Positions 6,257 to 16,559 of a stretch of 18,337 bases of DNA are shown here, one piece after another. The notes under the pieces were generated by a model. It saw only the letters and a list, made by a program, of their open reading frames with translations, searched no databases and had not been told where the DNA came from. Source of the stretch: Bacteroidales bacterium (GTDB lineage Bacteria > Bacteroidota > Bacteroidia > Bacteroidales > Bacteroidaceae); assembly GCA_004556745.1 (NCBI GenBank), contig SFFY01000046.1, forward strand, positions 1-18,337, given 5' to 3'. Each line of letters begins with the position of its first letter. Position 1 is the stretch's first letter. A program made the translations under genes and the position numbers.

Positions 6257-6448
6257 TTATTTGATTTCCTTGTGAATGGTCATACGCTTGAGGATGGGGT
6301 TGTACTTCTTGAGTTCCAAACGCTCAGGCGTGTTCTTGCGGTTCTTCGTGGTGATATAACGTGACGTTCCGGGAAGCCCGCTTTCTTTCATTTCGGTGCA
6401 TTCGAGAATTACCTGTACTCGATTGCCTTTTGCTTTCTTACCAGCCAT
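6257..6448 (-). CDS. rpmG: 50S ribosomal protein L33
   Basis: This 63-residue protein (MAGKKAKGNRVQVILECTEM...) is bacterial L33, with the conserved STRYITTKNRKNT-like core (here TSRYITTKNRKNTPERLELK) and the end TIHKEIK. It is the zinc-free form: there is only one cysteine and no CxxC pairs. It sits 38 bases after rpmB and shares its promoter. Confidence 0.96.
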   Translation of the reverse strand: MAGKKAKGNRVQVILECTEMKESGLPGTSRYITTKNRKNTPERLELKKYNPILKRMTIHKEIK

Positions 6449-6486
6449 AATATATTAATATTGTGTAGTTCGTTTTTGAGTTTTAC

Positions 6487-6747
6487 TTAGTAAAGGACTT
6501 TAATGTCTTTCCAGTCGCAGTAGCCTTTGGCAACTGCCTGCGTGAGTGCGGCGTCGAGGCCTACTTTGTTGATGAGGCGAAGACCGGCGGCGCTTACTTT
6601 GAGGGTAATCCAGCAGTCCTGCTCAACGTAGTAAAACTTCTTAGAGAACAAGTTTACGTCAAACGTGCGCTTTGTGCGGCGCTTCGAGTGCGAAACGTTG
6701 TTGCCTACCATGGCTTTCTTTCCGGTAATCTGACAAATCTTTGACAT
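6487..6747 (-). CDS. rpmB: 50S ribosomal protein L28
   Basis: This 86-residue protein begins MSKICQITGKKAMVGNNVSH, followed by the SKRRTKRTF block, the standard L28 signature. It ends GYCDWKDIKVLY, typical for Bacteroidota. It is the first gene of the ribosomal operon and follows a leader of about 140 bases from the promoter at 6892-6922. Confidence 0.97.
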   Translation of the reverse strand: MSKICQITGKKAMVGNNVSHSKRRTKRTFDVNLFSKKFYYVEQDCWITLKVSAAGLRLINKVGLDAALTQAVAKGYCDWKDIKVLY

Positions 6748-6886
6748 TGCTTTCGCTTGTTTTCTTTAAAATCGATGTTTCTTGTTGCGTATAGGCGGGT
6801 CGATACCTTTTTGCGGCGCGGCGGCGGTTGTTGTTGCGTAATCTTGGGGTGGTTGCCGGCGCACCGTCTTGGTTCTTCCGCTTACG
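6748..6886 (-). promoter_or_regulatory. Long leader of the rpmB operon
   Basis: About 140 bases separate the predicted transcription start from the rpmB ATG. On the - strand the leader has a CA- and CG-rich middle (CAACAACAACCGCCGCCGCG near 6801-6823) and an A-rich last 30 bases. No open frame fills it. A ribosomal-protein autoregulatory site is possible but no known motif is recognised. Confidence 0.4.
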
Positions 6887-6891
6887 GCGTG

Positions 6892-6922
6892 CAAAGTTAC
6901 GCCTTATTTTTCAATAAAACAA
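6892..6922 (-). promoter_or_regulatory. Promoter of the rpmB-rpmG-DUF4295 operon
   Basis: On the - strand the -33 element TTG (6920-6922) is followed by a 20-base spacer and the perfect -7 element TAACTTTG (6892-6899). Both the words and the spacing fit the Bacteroidota housekeeping consensus. Confidence 0.8.
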
Positions 6923-6956
6923 TAGGTTTCGTGCATTTTTCTTAGCAGAGAGGGGC

Positions 6957-7724
6957 TTATTTGGCCGTTTCGAGCGATGAGCGTTTGGTGCGGTGGTAGC
7001 TGCGGTAATCGTCGAGGGGGATTTCGATGTCGGGCTCTTGCAGGTCGCCGGCGAGGGGCAGGCGGAACTTCATGTAGCGTATGTTCAGCCCGCGCTCTAT
7101 CCATTGGCTTTCGTAGTAGGTGCGTATGCCGAGGATGGTGCGCGTGTCGGCGTCTTCTTCGGCTGCGAGCGTGTGGTAGAGGTCCTCCGTGCGAAAGAGC
7201 AGGGGCAGGGCGTTGTGCTCTACGACGTATGTGGTGTAGGTGAAGAGGAAGTTGGAGTCGGTCTTGAGGTGAATGATGCCGCCGTCGGCAAGGATGTTGC
7301 GGTAGCGGGCGAGGAAATAGGTGGAGGTGAGGCGTTTGGTAACCTTTTTCATTTGCGGGTCGGAGAAGGTGAGCCAGATTTCCGCCACCTCGCCTGGGGC
7401 AAAGTATTTTTCGATAAACTCGATTTGCGTGCGCAGGAATGCCACGTTCGCCATGCCCTCGCGGAGCGACTGCGTGGCGCCGGTCCACATGCGTGCGCCC
7501 TTGATGTCAACGCCGATGAAGTTTTTCTCGGGAAAGAGTTTGGCAAGCCCTACGGTGTACTCGCCGCGTCCGCAACCGAGTTCGAGGACGATGGGGTTAT
7601 CGTTGTGGAAAAAGTTGCTGCCCCAATGTCCGCGCAGAGCGAAGGGCGCGTCGCCGAGCGTCGGTTCGAAGACGTGGGGATAGGCGGCCATGTCGGCGAA
7701 TTTGGAGAGTTTATTTTTGCTCAT
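6957..7724 (-). CDS. trmB: tRNA (guanine(46)-N7)-methyltransferase
   Basis: TrmB makes m7G at position 46 in the tRNA variable loop, using S-adenosylmethionine. The 255-residue protein has the SAM motif I ELGCGRGE (48-55), motif II GVDIKGAR (71-78), and the TrmB signature TFSDPQMKKVTKRL (119-132). In many bacteria this is FPDPWxKKRHxKRR; the Gln for Trp and the missing second His fit Bacteroidota members. The ATG lies 11 bases before the xseB stop, a 14-base overlap. It is the last gene of the xseA-xseB-trmB operon; no clear hairpin terminator follows, and the rpmB promoter lies just downstream of its stop. Confidence 0.95.
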   Translation of the reverse strand: MSKNKLSKFADMAAYPHVFEPTLGDAPFALRGHWGSNFFHNDNPIVLELGCGRGEYTVGLAKLFPEKNFIGVDIKGARMWTGATQSLREGMANVAFLRTQIEFIEKYFAPGEVAEIWLTFSDPQMKKVTKRLTSTYFLARYRNILADGGIIHLKTDSNFLFTYTTYVVEHNALPLLFRTEDLYHTLAAEEDADTRTILGIRTYYESQWIERGLNIRYMKFRLPLAGDLQEPDIEIPLDDYRSYHRTKRSSLETAK

Positions 7725-7914
7725 CTTCTTCCAATATCTTTTTGATGTCGTTTTCGGCCAGTGCTAATTTCTCCTTGCAAAATTGGGCGAGGGTCTTGGC
7801 CTCTGCGAGGCTTTTGCCCAAGTCCTCTAGGTCGAGCTTGTCCTGCTCGAGGCTTTCCACGATGGTTTCGAGCCGCTGCATGGCGGCTTCGTATGTAAGT
7901 TGTTCTTTTTTCAT
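7711..7914 (-). CDS. xseB: Exodeoxyribonuclease VII small subunit
   Basis: This 67-residue helical protein (TYEAAMQRLETIVESLEQDK, then LDLEDLGKSL and EGxxLxxxC-like AKTLAQFCKEKL) is the small subunit, several copies of which bind the coiled-coil of XseA. Its ATG overlaps the TGA of xseA in an ATGA junction, so synthesis of the two subunits is coupled. Confidence 0.94.
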   Translation of the reverse strand: MKKEQLTYEAAMQRLETIVESLEQDKLDLEDLGKSLAEAKTLAQFCKEKLALAENDIKKILEEDEQK

Positions 7915-9284
7915 GGTTTATCGGTTGGAGATGTAACGATGCTTTCGATTGTTCCGTCGGCAAACTGCGTGGCGAGGCGGTCGCCTGCTTTGAGCGTTGC
8001 CGCGTTGCGCACGATGCGGCCGCCCGAGGTGGTGATGGAGAAACCCATTTTGAGAATGCGCTCGGGCGAGGCAAGGGCTATGGCGCGGTCGGCATGGTTC
8101 AAGGCTTCTTTCTTTTTGGAGATAAAGGCCTTTGCCGCCGGCGCGAGGCGGGTCTGCAAGGGAATTATGCGCTGCCATTCGGCTTTCACCCTTTGCCGTG
8201 CCAGCAGTTCGGCGCGTGCTTCGAGATGGGCGATATGCTCGCCTCGCTTCGAGGCATAGCGCACGGCGATGAGATGCAGGCGCGAGGCGAGGGCATTGAG
8301 GCGCGATTTGCGCTCGCTAATCGCCAGTTCCACGGCTTCTTGCAAGCGTTCGGAGAGTTCTGAAAACAAATCCCATTCGTCTTTGCGCCGCTCGATGAGG
8401 AAGGCCGCTACCGCCGTGGGCGTTTTGAACTTGCAGTGCGCCACGCAGTCGGTCACCGTGTCGTCGCGCTCGTGCCCGATGCCTGTAAGCACGGGGAGGG
8501 GAAATTGCGCTACATTGGCTGCCAGTAAATAGGAGTCGAAACAGCTCAACTCGCTCACCGCGCCGCCGCCGCGTATGATGACCACGGCGTCCCAGTCTGC
8601 CTGCTCGCCGGCCACGGCATCGAGAGCATTGATAACGCTTTCCTCCACCTTCTCGCCCTGCATGGCGGCAGGGAAGAGTTTGGTTGTAAAGAGAAAGCCC
8701 GACTGTTCGAGCTGGCGGCAGAAGTCGCCGTAACCGGCTGCCGTAGCTGCGGAAATCACGGCGATGCGCTTCGTGAGCCTCGGCAGTTCAAGTTCCTTAT
8801 TGAGCGTCAGCACGCCGTCTTCGCGCAGTTGCGCCAAAATTTCGCGCCGCCGCCGCTCCATGTCGCCCAGGGTATAATTGGGGTCAATGTCGATGACGTT
8901 CAGCGAAAAGCCGTACACTTCGTGAAAGGTTGCCGTTACCCTCACGAGCACTTTCAGTCCCGCTTGCAGCCTGTGTCCCGTGGATTGTTCAAACCAAGGG
9001 CCGAGCAGGTCGTAGGTGCTGCGCCAGATATTGGCTCTTGCCTTGGCGATAAACTTGGTGCCGGCGGCATCTTTTTCGACAAATTCGAGGTAGCAGTGCC
9101 CATTGGCGGCAACGCGCATTTCGCTCACTTCCGCCACAATCCAATAGGCCTCGTCGAGCGTTTGTTCCAAAACGCCGCGCACCAGATTGTTCAGTTCGCT
9201 AAGGCGCAGCGGACGGATTTCGTCCGCGTCGTCGAGGAATGAAGGAAATGCGTTGCGGTACATATGTATACTCGTTGGTTGCAT
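7911..9284 (-). CDS. xseA: Exodeoxyribonuclease VII large subunit
   Basis: XseA degrades single-stranded DNA to oligonucleotides, together with XseB. The 457-residue protein has an N-terminal OB fold (about 25-135), a catalytic core (about 140-310) with RGGG (238-241), the DSYLLA segment and GIGHERDD (268-275), and a long helical region for XseB binding. The start is uncertain: ATG at 9284 or ATG at 9263 (MYRNAF); the second follows an AT-rich stretch. The 9284 start is only a few bases from the edge of the REP-like element, so the native upstream region seems to have been replaced or pushed away. No promoter is clear, so read-through from the S8 peptidase gene is possible. Confidence 0.94.
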   Translation of the reverse strand: MQPTSIHMYRNAFPSFLDDADEIRPLRLSELNNLVRGVLEQTLDEAYWIVAEVSEMRVAANGHCYLEFVEKDAAGTKFIAKARANIWRSTYDLLGPWFEQSTGHRLQAGLKVLVRVTATFHEVYGFSLNVIDIDPNYTLGDMERRRREILAQLREDGVLTLNKELELPRLTKRIAVISAATAAGYGDFCRQLEQSGFLFTTKLFPAAMQGEKVEESVINALDAVAGEQADWDAVVIIRGGGAVSELSCFDSYLLAANVAQFPLPVLTGIGHERDDTVTDCVAHCKFKTPTAVAAFLIERRKDEWDLFSELSERLQEAVELAISERKSRLNALASRLHLIAVRYASKRGEHIAHLEARAELLARQRVKAEWQRIIPLQTRLAPAAKAFISKKKEALNHADRAIALASPERILKMGFSITTSGGRIVRNAATLKAGDRLATQFADGTIESIVTSPTDKP

Positions 9285-9285
9285 G

Positions 9286-9454
9286 AGGAGTTACGCGCCA
9301 CGGGGCGCGTGGCATTTTTGCGCCGGCGCAAAAATGCCGAATGTATTAATCGCTGCATACGTTTCCCCAGGGCGTTGCCCTGGGCTATGGGCAACATTTG
9401 GGCTTACAGCCCGCCCCAATCATTACCGATCTGCAATACGCCCCTACTCGTGAG
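9286..9454 (-). repeat. REP-like element, copy 2, between xseA and the S8 gene
   Basis: Read on the - strand: CTCACGAGTAGGGGCGTATT (to 9454), then GGGGCGGGCTGTAAGCCC, the hairpin CCAGGGC-AAC-GCCCTGG, and GGCATTTTTGCGCC/GGCGCAAAAATGCC, a perfect 28-base palindrome (9311-9338). Most of it matches the element at 3299-3420. Its outer block CTCACGAGTAGGGGCGT also occurs at 16461-16477. It fills nearly all of the 204-base gap between two same-strand genes. Confidence 0.75.
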
Positions 9455-9488
9455 GCCTTTAATTATTTAGCTCTCAATATTAACTATA

Positions 9489-10901
9489 TCAATGCTTTAT
9501 GCTTTCGTAGGCTTTCCACGCATCGGGAATGCCGTAGCCGAAGATGTTGTCGGGGTGCGCGGCATTGTGGCCCGATGATTGCAGGGCGCGGATAATTTGC
9601 ACCGGCGTGCTTTGGGGCGAAGCCTGCAGGAGGCAGGCGGTCACGCCGCAAAGGATGGGGCAGGAGAAGGACGTGCCGTTGGCCTCGGCGTTCTCGCCGT
9701 TTGTGTCGAGCACTGCCGAGTAGCCGCCACGTGCCATGACATCGGGCTTGATGCGCCCGTCGGCGGAGTTGCCGATAGACGAGAACCACGTGTTTTTGCC
9801 CGTTTCGGTCACTGCGCCGACGGCGAGGATGTCCTTAGCATCGGCAGGCACGCCGATTTTCTTCCACGACGACATGCCGCTGTTGCCCGCACTGTTGAGC
9901 ACCAGTATGCCGCGGCTCGCCGCCAGAGAGGCGGAGCGGCTGCAAAGTTCCGTTTGCCCGTCTAAGGCGTGATAGGGGAAGTCCATCCATTCGTGGTCAA
10001 AGCCCGTGTAGCCCAGCGAACTCGTGGCAATGTCTGCGCCGAGGCTGTCGGCATATTCGAGTGCGGCGCACCAGTTGTCTTCCTCCACGAGTTGCTCGCT
10101 CTCGCCGTCCTCGCACACGATGAGGTAGAACGAAGCGTCGGGGGCTGTGCCGATGAGCGAGTGGGGCACGTTGGAGGCGATGCACGAGAGCACCATCATG
10201 CCGTGCGAAAGTTCGTCGTAGACGCTGCGCTCGGGACGCACGAAGTTGCGCGTGCCGAGGATTTGCTCCTTGCGCCACGCCGTGATGCAGTCGGCATTGT
10301 GGAAACCACCGTCGAGCACGGCAATCGTCACGTCTTTGCCCGTGAAGCCTGCCTCGTGCAGGCGCAGGGCGTTGAGTTGGCTGATTTGTTCAAAGCCTTT
10401 GCCGTAGAGTTGCTCCAAGGTGTCGGGGCGGTTGGTCACTTCCTTCTGGCGGTCGGCAAAGTTGGGGGCGTCCACGCTGTCGGGGGCTGTCCACACGTGG
10501 CGCACGTTGCTCACGAAGGGCAGTTGCTTGATTTTGTCGCACAGCAGGCTGTCGGGCGTTTCCACGACCACCGTGTTGTTCCATTTCGACATGTTGTGGA
10601 TTTTTGCCCCGGCGTTTTTCAGCGCGTCGATGTACTTGGGCGTAATGGGCAGGTCGTAGTTGTCCACGGCAATCTTGTATTTAGCGCGGCGCGCCAAGGC
10701 TTTTGCCGAAAGGAACTTTTCGGGCTGCTTTATGGAATAGGGGTTTTGCTTCTTGTCGGCAAGGGTGACGCGGAAGCGGTATGCCTTTTCAAGCTTGATT
10801 TTCTTCGTGCTTTCGTCGTCCGTGCTGCTGGCGTGCGCTGCTGTCGTGCCGAAAGCCGTCAGGGCAAAGAGGGCAATGATGCTTTTTCTGAGGATATTCA
10901 T
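9489..10901 (-). CDS. Secreted S8 (subtilisin) family serine peptidase
   Basis: This 470-residue protein has a signal peptide (MNILRKSIIALFALTAFGTT then AAHA). A pro-like segment (about 30-150) resembles inhibitor I9 propeptides (RFRVTLADKKQ...). The S8 catalytic domain follows with Asp197 (AVLDGG), His233 (LSHGMM), the oxyanion Asn340 (NSAGNSG) and Ser411 (NGTSFSCP). All four are present, so it should be active in the periplasm or outside the cell. There is no type IX secretion C-terminal domain. The start at 10901 gives a standard signal peptide; an upstream in-frame start at 10934 would add MRRFSFLIIII and run into the hairpin at 10922-10953. The substrate is unknown. It lies downstream of secA on the same strand. 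Confidence 0.92.
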   Translation of the reverse strand: MNILRKSIIALFALTAFGTTAAHASSTDDESTKKIKLEKAYRFRVTLADKKQNPYSIKQPEKFLSAKALARRAKYKIAVDNYDLPITPKYIDALKNAGAKIHNMSKWNNTVVVETPDSLLCDKIKQLPFVSNVRHVWTAPDSVDAPNFADRQKEVTNRPDTLEQLYGKGFEQISQLNALRLHEAGFTGKDVTIAVLDGGFHNADCITAWRKEQILGTRNFVRPERSVYDELSHGMMVLSCIASNVPHSLIGTAPDASFYLIVCEDGESEQLVEEDNWCAALEYADSLGADIATSSLGYTGFDHEWMDFPYHALDGQTELCSRSASLAASRGILVLNSAGNSGMSSWKKIGVPADAKDILAVGAVTETGKNTWFSSIGNSADGRIKPDVMARGGYSAVLDTNGENAEANGTSFSCPILCGVTACLLQASPQSTPVQIIRALQSSGHNAAHPDNIFGYGIPDAWKAYESIKH

Positions 10902-10921
10902 AATAATGATTATTAGAAAAG

Positions 10922-10953
10922 AAAAGCGGCGCACCGGCAGGCACGCCGCTTTT
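10922..10953 (-). terminator. Hairpin between secA and the S8 peptidase gene
   Basis: A perfect ten-base stem (AAAAGCGGCG against CGCCGCTTTT) with a 12-base loop is followed on the - strand by CTTTTCTAATAAT. It fits a terminator for secA, though it lies more than 200 bases after the secA stop and only 20 bases before the S8 start codon. It could instead be a leader hairpin of the S8 mRNA. Confidence 0.6.
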
Positions 10954-10955
10954 GG

Positions 10956-11147
10956 TATAGGTGGGTTCTATTTATTAGTAGACGAGTTTACAAGTAAACG
11001 AGTAGACGAGACAAGTTTCTCATGTAAAATATAAATTAGCAAGACATTTACATAATGTCGGCTGCGCTCGGCAATTTAAGTAAACTTAATTGCGCTCGCT
11101 TGCACGACATTTCTGTCTTGTTTACTCGTTTACTTGTTTACTAATAT
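10956..11147. repeat. Element with inverted 8-base tandem arrays around repeat family A
   Basis: The left side is GGTGGGTTCTATTTATTAGT followed by 8-base units AGTAGACG, AGTTTACA, AGTAAACG, AGTAGACG. The right side (about 11116-11147) carries the mirrored units CTTGTTTA, CTCGTTTA, CTTGTTTA and CTAATA. Between them is family A in reverse, as a 56-base imperfect palindrome from ATGTCG to CGACAT (11055-11110). The left block also precedes the family A copy at 3129, so they form one composite unit. Confidence 0.7.
11055..11110 (-). repeat. Dispersed repeat family A, copy 4
   Basis: On the - strand: ATGTCGTGCAAGCGAGCGCA, then the palindrome CAATTAAGTTTACTTAAATTG (one imperfect step), then CCGAGCGCAGCCGACAT. 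The outer six bases (ATGTCG/CGACAT) pair, which the other copies do not show. Confidence 0.65.
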
Positions 11148-11161
11148 TGTATGCTCCGCGA

Positions 11162-14470
<3,309 letters not shown>

Positions 14471-14828
14471 AATGTGTTGTTTTCGGAGGGGTGATGAGAT
14501 TGTTATAGAAAATAAAGTGGATGAGTGTTGATCTGATTTTTCAAAAAGTTTTGGATAAAAACCATGAAAAACATCTTGCTTCGTTTGAAGCCCAAGGGCA
14601 CGCCGCCGGTCTTAACGCCGAGCATTTAAGCCTTTCGGCTTATGCTCGTCCTTAATCCCTGCGGCTGCGGTCGGTTCCCGCCCGCTTCAAACGCCGCAAG
14701 GAAAAAACCATTAAAAACCCGTGAGACCTTGATGCCGTTGAAATAGCCACGGACTGGTTTATCATTGAAAATGGGTTTTTACCGGTTTTTATGGTTTTTA
14801 TCTGAAATATGAACCTTTGTCTGGCTTT
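14471..14828. other. Gap upstream of secA, mostly a repeat element
   Basis: Of the 358 bases, about 250 belong to the inverted-repeat element at 14554-14802. The 80 bases next to the secA start are AT-rich and should contain its ribosome entry and perhaps its promoter, but no TAnnTTTG match is seen. No gene is called. Confidence 0.7.
14554..14802. repeat. MITE-like element upstream of secA
   Basis: The ends are GATAAAAACCATGAAAAAC (14554-14572) and its near-reverse GGTTTTTATGGTTTTTATC (14784-14802). A third AAAAACCATTAAAAAC-like copy lies at 14703-14718. Inside, CTTGCTTCGTTTGAAGC (14575-14591) pairs with 14684-14700 with two mismatches, and GAGCATTTAAGCC pairs with GGCTTATGCTC (14620-14647) in a hairpin. 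No coding content is seen. Confidence 0.65.
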
Positions 14829-16424
14829 TCAGAATAAGGGCACTGCGGCGCAGGCATTGGGCGCCCTGATGCGCACCGAGCGCGAGAGGGTGGGCGCGAT
14901 GCGGTCGGTGGTGACGGGCGTTTCTACTTGTTCGCCTTTCACGCCGGCACCGAAGAAGATGATGGGGAAGGGGATATAGGACTCGCGCACGGGCATGTCC
15001 TCTTTCGTTTCGGCGTTCACGTATCGCCAGCCCGGCGACACCTCAATCAGAACATCGCCCGAAAACTTAGAGTTGTAGCCTCCGCGTATGCGGCTGATGC
15101 CCGGCGTCCATGCGCCTTGCAGCAGGCGTTGCGCCGTGTAAACGTCCTTCACGCCCGAGAGTTGCAGGAGGAAGTCCTGCGTGCGCTCAAGGAGTTCCGT
15201 CAGGTTGATTTGCTTGTCCTCGATGAGCTTGTGGTTCAGGTAGATCTGCGTGCCGAGGCTGCTTTCCACGAAATTGCCCTGCCCGTAAATCGCCACGAGA
15301 TACATGTTGAGCAGCGCGGCGGCGCGTTGCATGTCGAACGTGCCCGTGGGAATGCGGTATTTGCCGGGATTGATGGGCTCTTCGTCCACGTAGCCCGTCG
15401 AGGTAAGCACATACAGCGCATTGTCGCGTCCTACTTTTCCGTCTATTGCCTTGATGAGGCGGGCGAGGGTGCGGTCGAGGCGCACGTAAGTGTCCTGTAC
15501 CTCCATCGACACCTCGCTCACGGGCTTGTGCTCAAAGTTGCCGGCGTAGAACGTCACGTTCAGCAGGTCGGTCACGCCGTCGGCGCCGAGCATCGTGCCG
15601 CCGAGGCATTGCTCCACGGCTGCGGCAATCTCTTCATTCACCAGCCCCGAGGTCTTGAACGAGGCGAAGCGGCTGATGCCTTTCTTGAAACTGTGCTTGA
15701 AAGGCGACTTCATGCCGCCCGAGAGGAAGTAGCTGAAATTGCCCACGAGTTCCGACGAGGGCTGCCATGTTTCGGCGTTCAGCCTTTCGGCAAGCGTGGT
15801 GCCCGAATTGAGCACCGACACCCACGAGGGCAGGGAGGGGGAATAATAGGTGCTGCTGCACCAGCGGCCCGTTGCGTCGTCTATCCAAATCACGGCATCG
15901 GCGGCGTGCCCGCCCTGCATCACGGCACTTTCGCGACAGGGGGCTATGGAATACACAAGGGCCTTGCCCTCCGTGGCTATTTTCAGTTCGTCGCCGAAAG
16001 TCGACGTGGCGAGGTGGTGTGGCGAAATCTTTTCGTCGGTCTGCAGTCCCGCATAATCGGCATCGTCCACGCAATAGGCAGGCCGCAGTGTGGCGCGGTC
16101 TATCCACTTGCGCCCGATGATTGCGTGGTTAGACGGCGTGGTGCCCGTGGCTACGGTGGCGGCCGACGAAGCGAGGTCGGGGCGGGTGTGCGGGTATTCC
16201 GCATTGGCGTACACGCGCCCTTCGTTGAGCAGTTTGGCAAAACCGTCCTCGCCGTAGAGCGGCTGGAAGGCTTTGAGGTAGTCCGAGCGCAACTGGTCGA
16301 TGAGAATCGTCACCACCACGCGCGGCACGCCGCCTCCCGCTGCAGCTGCATTGGCTTCCACGGCGGAGAGCGCAGTCATCACTGCGAGCAACGAAACAAT
16401 CAGTTGGGTGCGGTGTTTGGACAT
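14829..16424 (-). CDS. PafA-like alkaline phosphatase superfamily protein, probably inactive
   Basis: The 531-residue protein has a signal peptide (MSKHRTQLIVSLLAVMTALS then AVEANA) and clear similarity over its length to PafA-type alkaline phosphatases (VTILIDQLRSDYLKAF, GEDGFAKLLNEG, STFGDELKIAT, GGHAADAVIWIDDATGRW, VQDTYVRLD, APTLSRSVRIRAPNAC). By my alignment from memory with Elizabethkingia PafA, only the first metal Asp remains (D43). The nucleophile Thr becomes Leu84, the DxxxH ligands become F292 and N296, the DH pair becomes T343 and G344, and the last His becomes Y483. A phosphatase with these changes should not bind two zinc ions. It may be a binding or chaperone protein of the periplasm. 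Similar degenerate paralogues seem to be common in Bacteroidales. It lies between lnb and secA on the same strand. Confidence 0.85.
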   Translation of the reverse strand: MSKHRTQLIVSLLAVMTALSAVEANAAAAGGGVPRVVVTILIDQLRSDYLKAFQPLYGEDGFAKLLNEGRVYANAEYPHTRPDLASSAATVATGTTPSNHAIIGRKWIDRATLRPAYCVDDADYAGLQTDEKISPHHLATSTFGDELKIATEGKALVYSIAPCRESAVMQGGHAADAVIWIDDATGRWCSSTYYSPSLPSWVSVLNSGTTLAERLNAETWQPSSELVGNFSYFLSGGMKSPFKHSFKKGISRFASFKTSGLVNEEIAAAVEQCLGGTMLGADGVTDLLNVTFYAGNFEHKPVSEVSMEVQDTYVRLDRTLARLIKAIDGKVGRDNALYVLTSTGYVDEEPINPGKYRIPTGTFDMQRAAALLNMYLVAIYGQGNFVESSLGTQIYLNHKLIEDKQINLTELLERTQDFLLQLSGVKDVYTAQRLLQGAWTPGISRIRGGYNSKFSGDVLIEVSPGWRYVNAETKEDMPVRESYIPFPIIFFGAGVKGEQVETPVTTDRIAPTLSRSVRIRAPNACAAVPLF

Positions 16425-16466
16425 ATAGGGATTAATCTGTTTTATTTTTTAGTAGACGGTCTCACG

Positions 16467-16559
16467 AGTAGGGGCGTTTTGCAAAACGCCCGGGAAATGG
16501 CGTGCTTACATTTTTACCATTCGGCACGTACGGCGGGCGTTTTGCAAAACGCCCCTACT
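16467..16559. repeat. Perfect inverted 25-base repeats around the end of lnb
   Basis: AGTAGGGGCGTTTTGCAAAA at 16467 begins a 25-base arm ending 16491. Its perfect reverse is at 16535-16559, with 43 bases between. Each arm contains the 20-base palindrome GGGCGTTTTGCAAAACGCCC. The left flank CTCACGAG (16461-16468) and the GGGGCGT word match the element at 9432-9454. It fills the 89-base gap between lnb and the PafA-like gene and extends into lnb. Confidence 0.85.
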
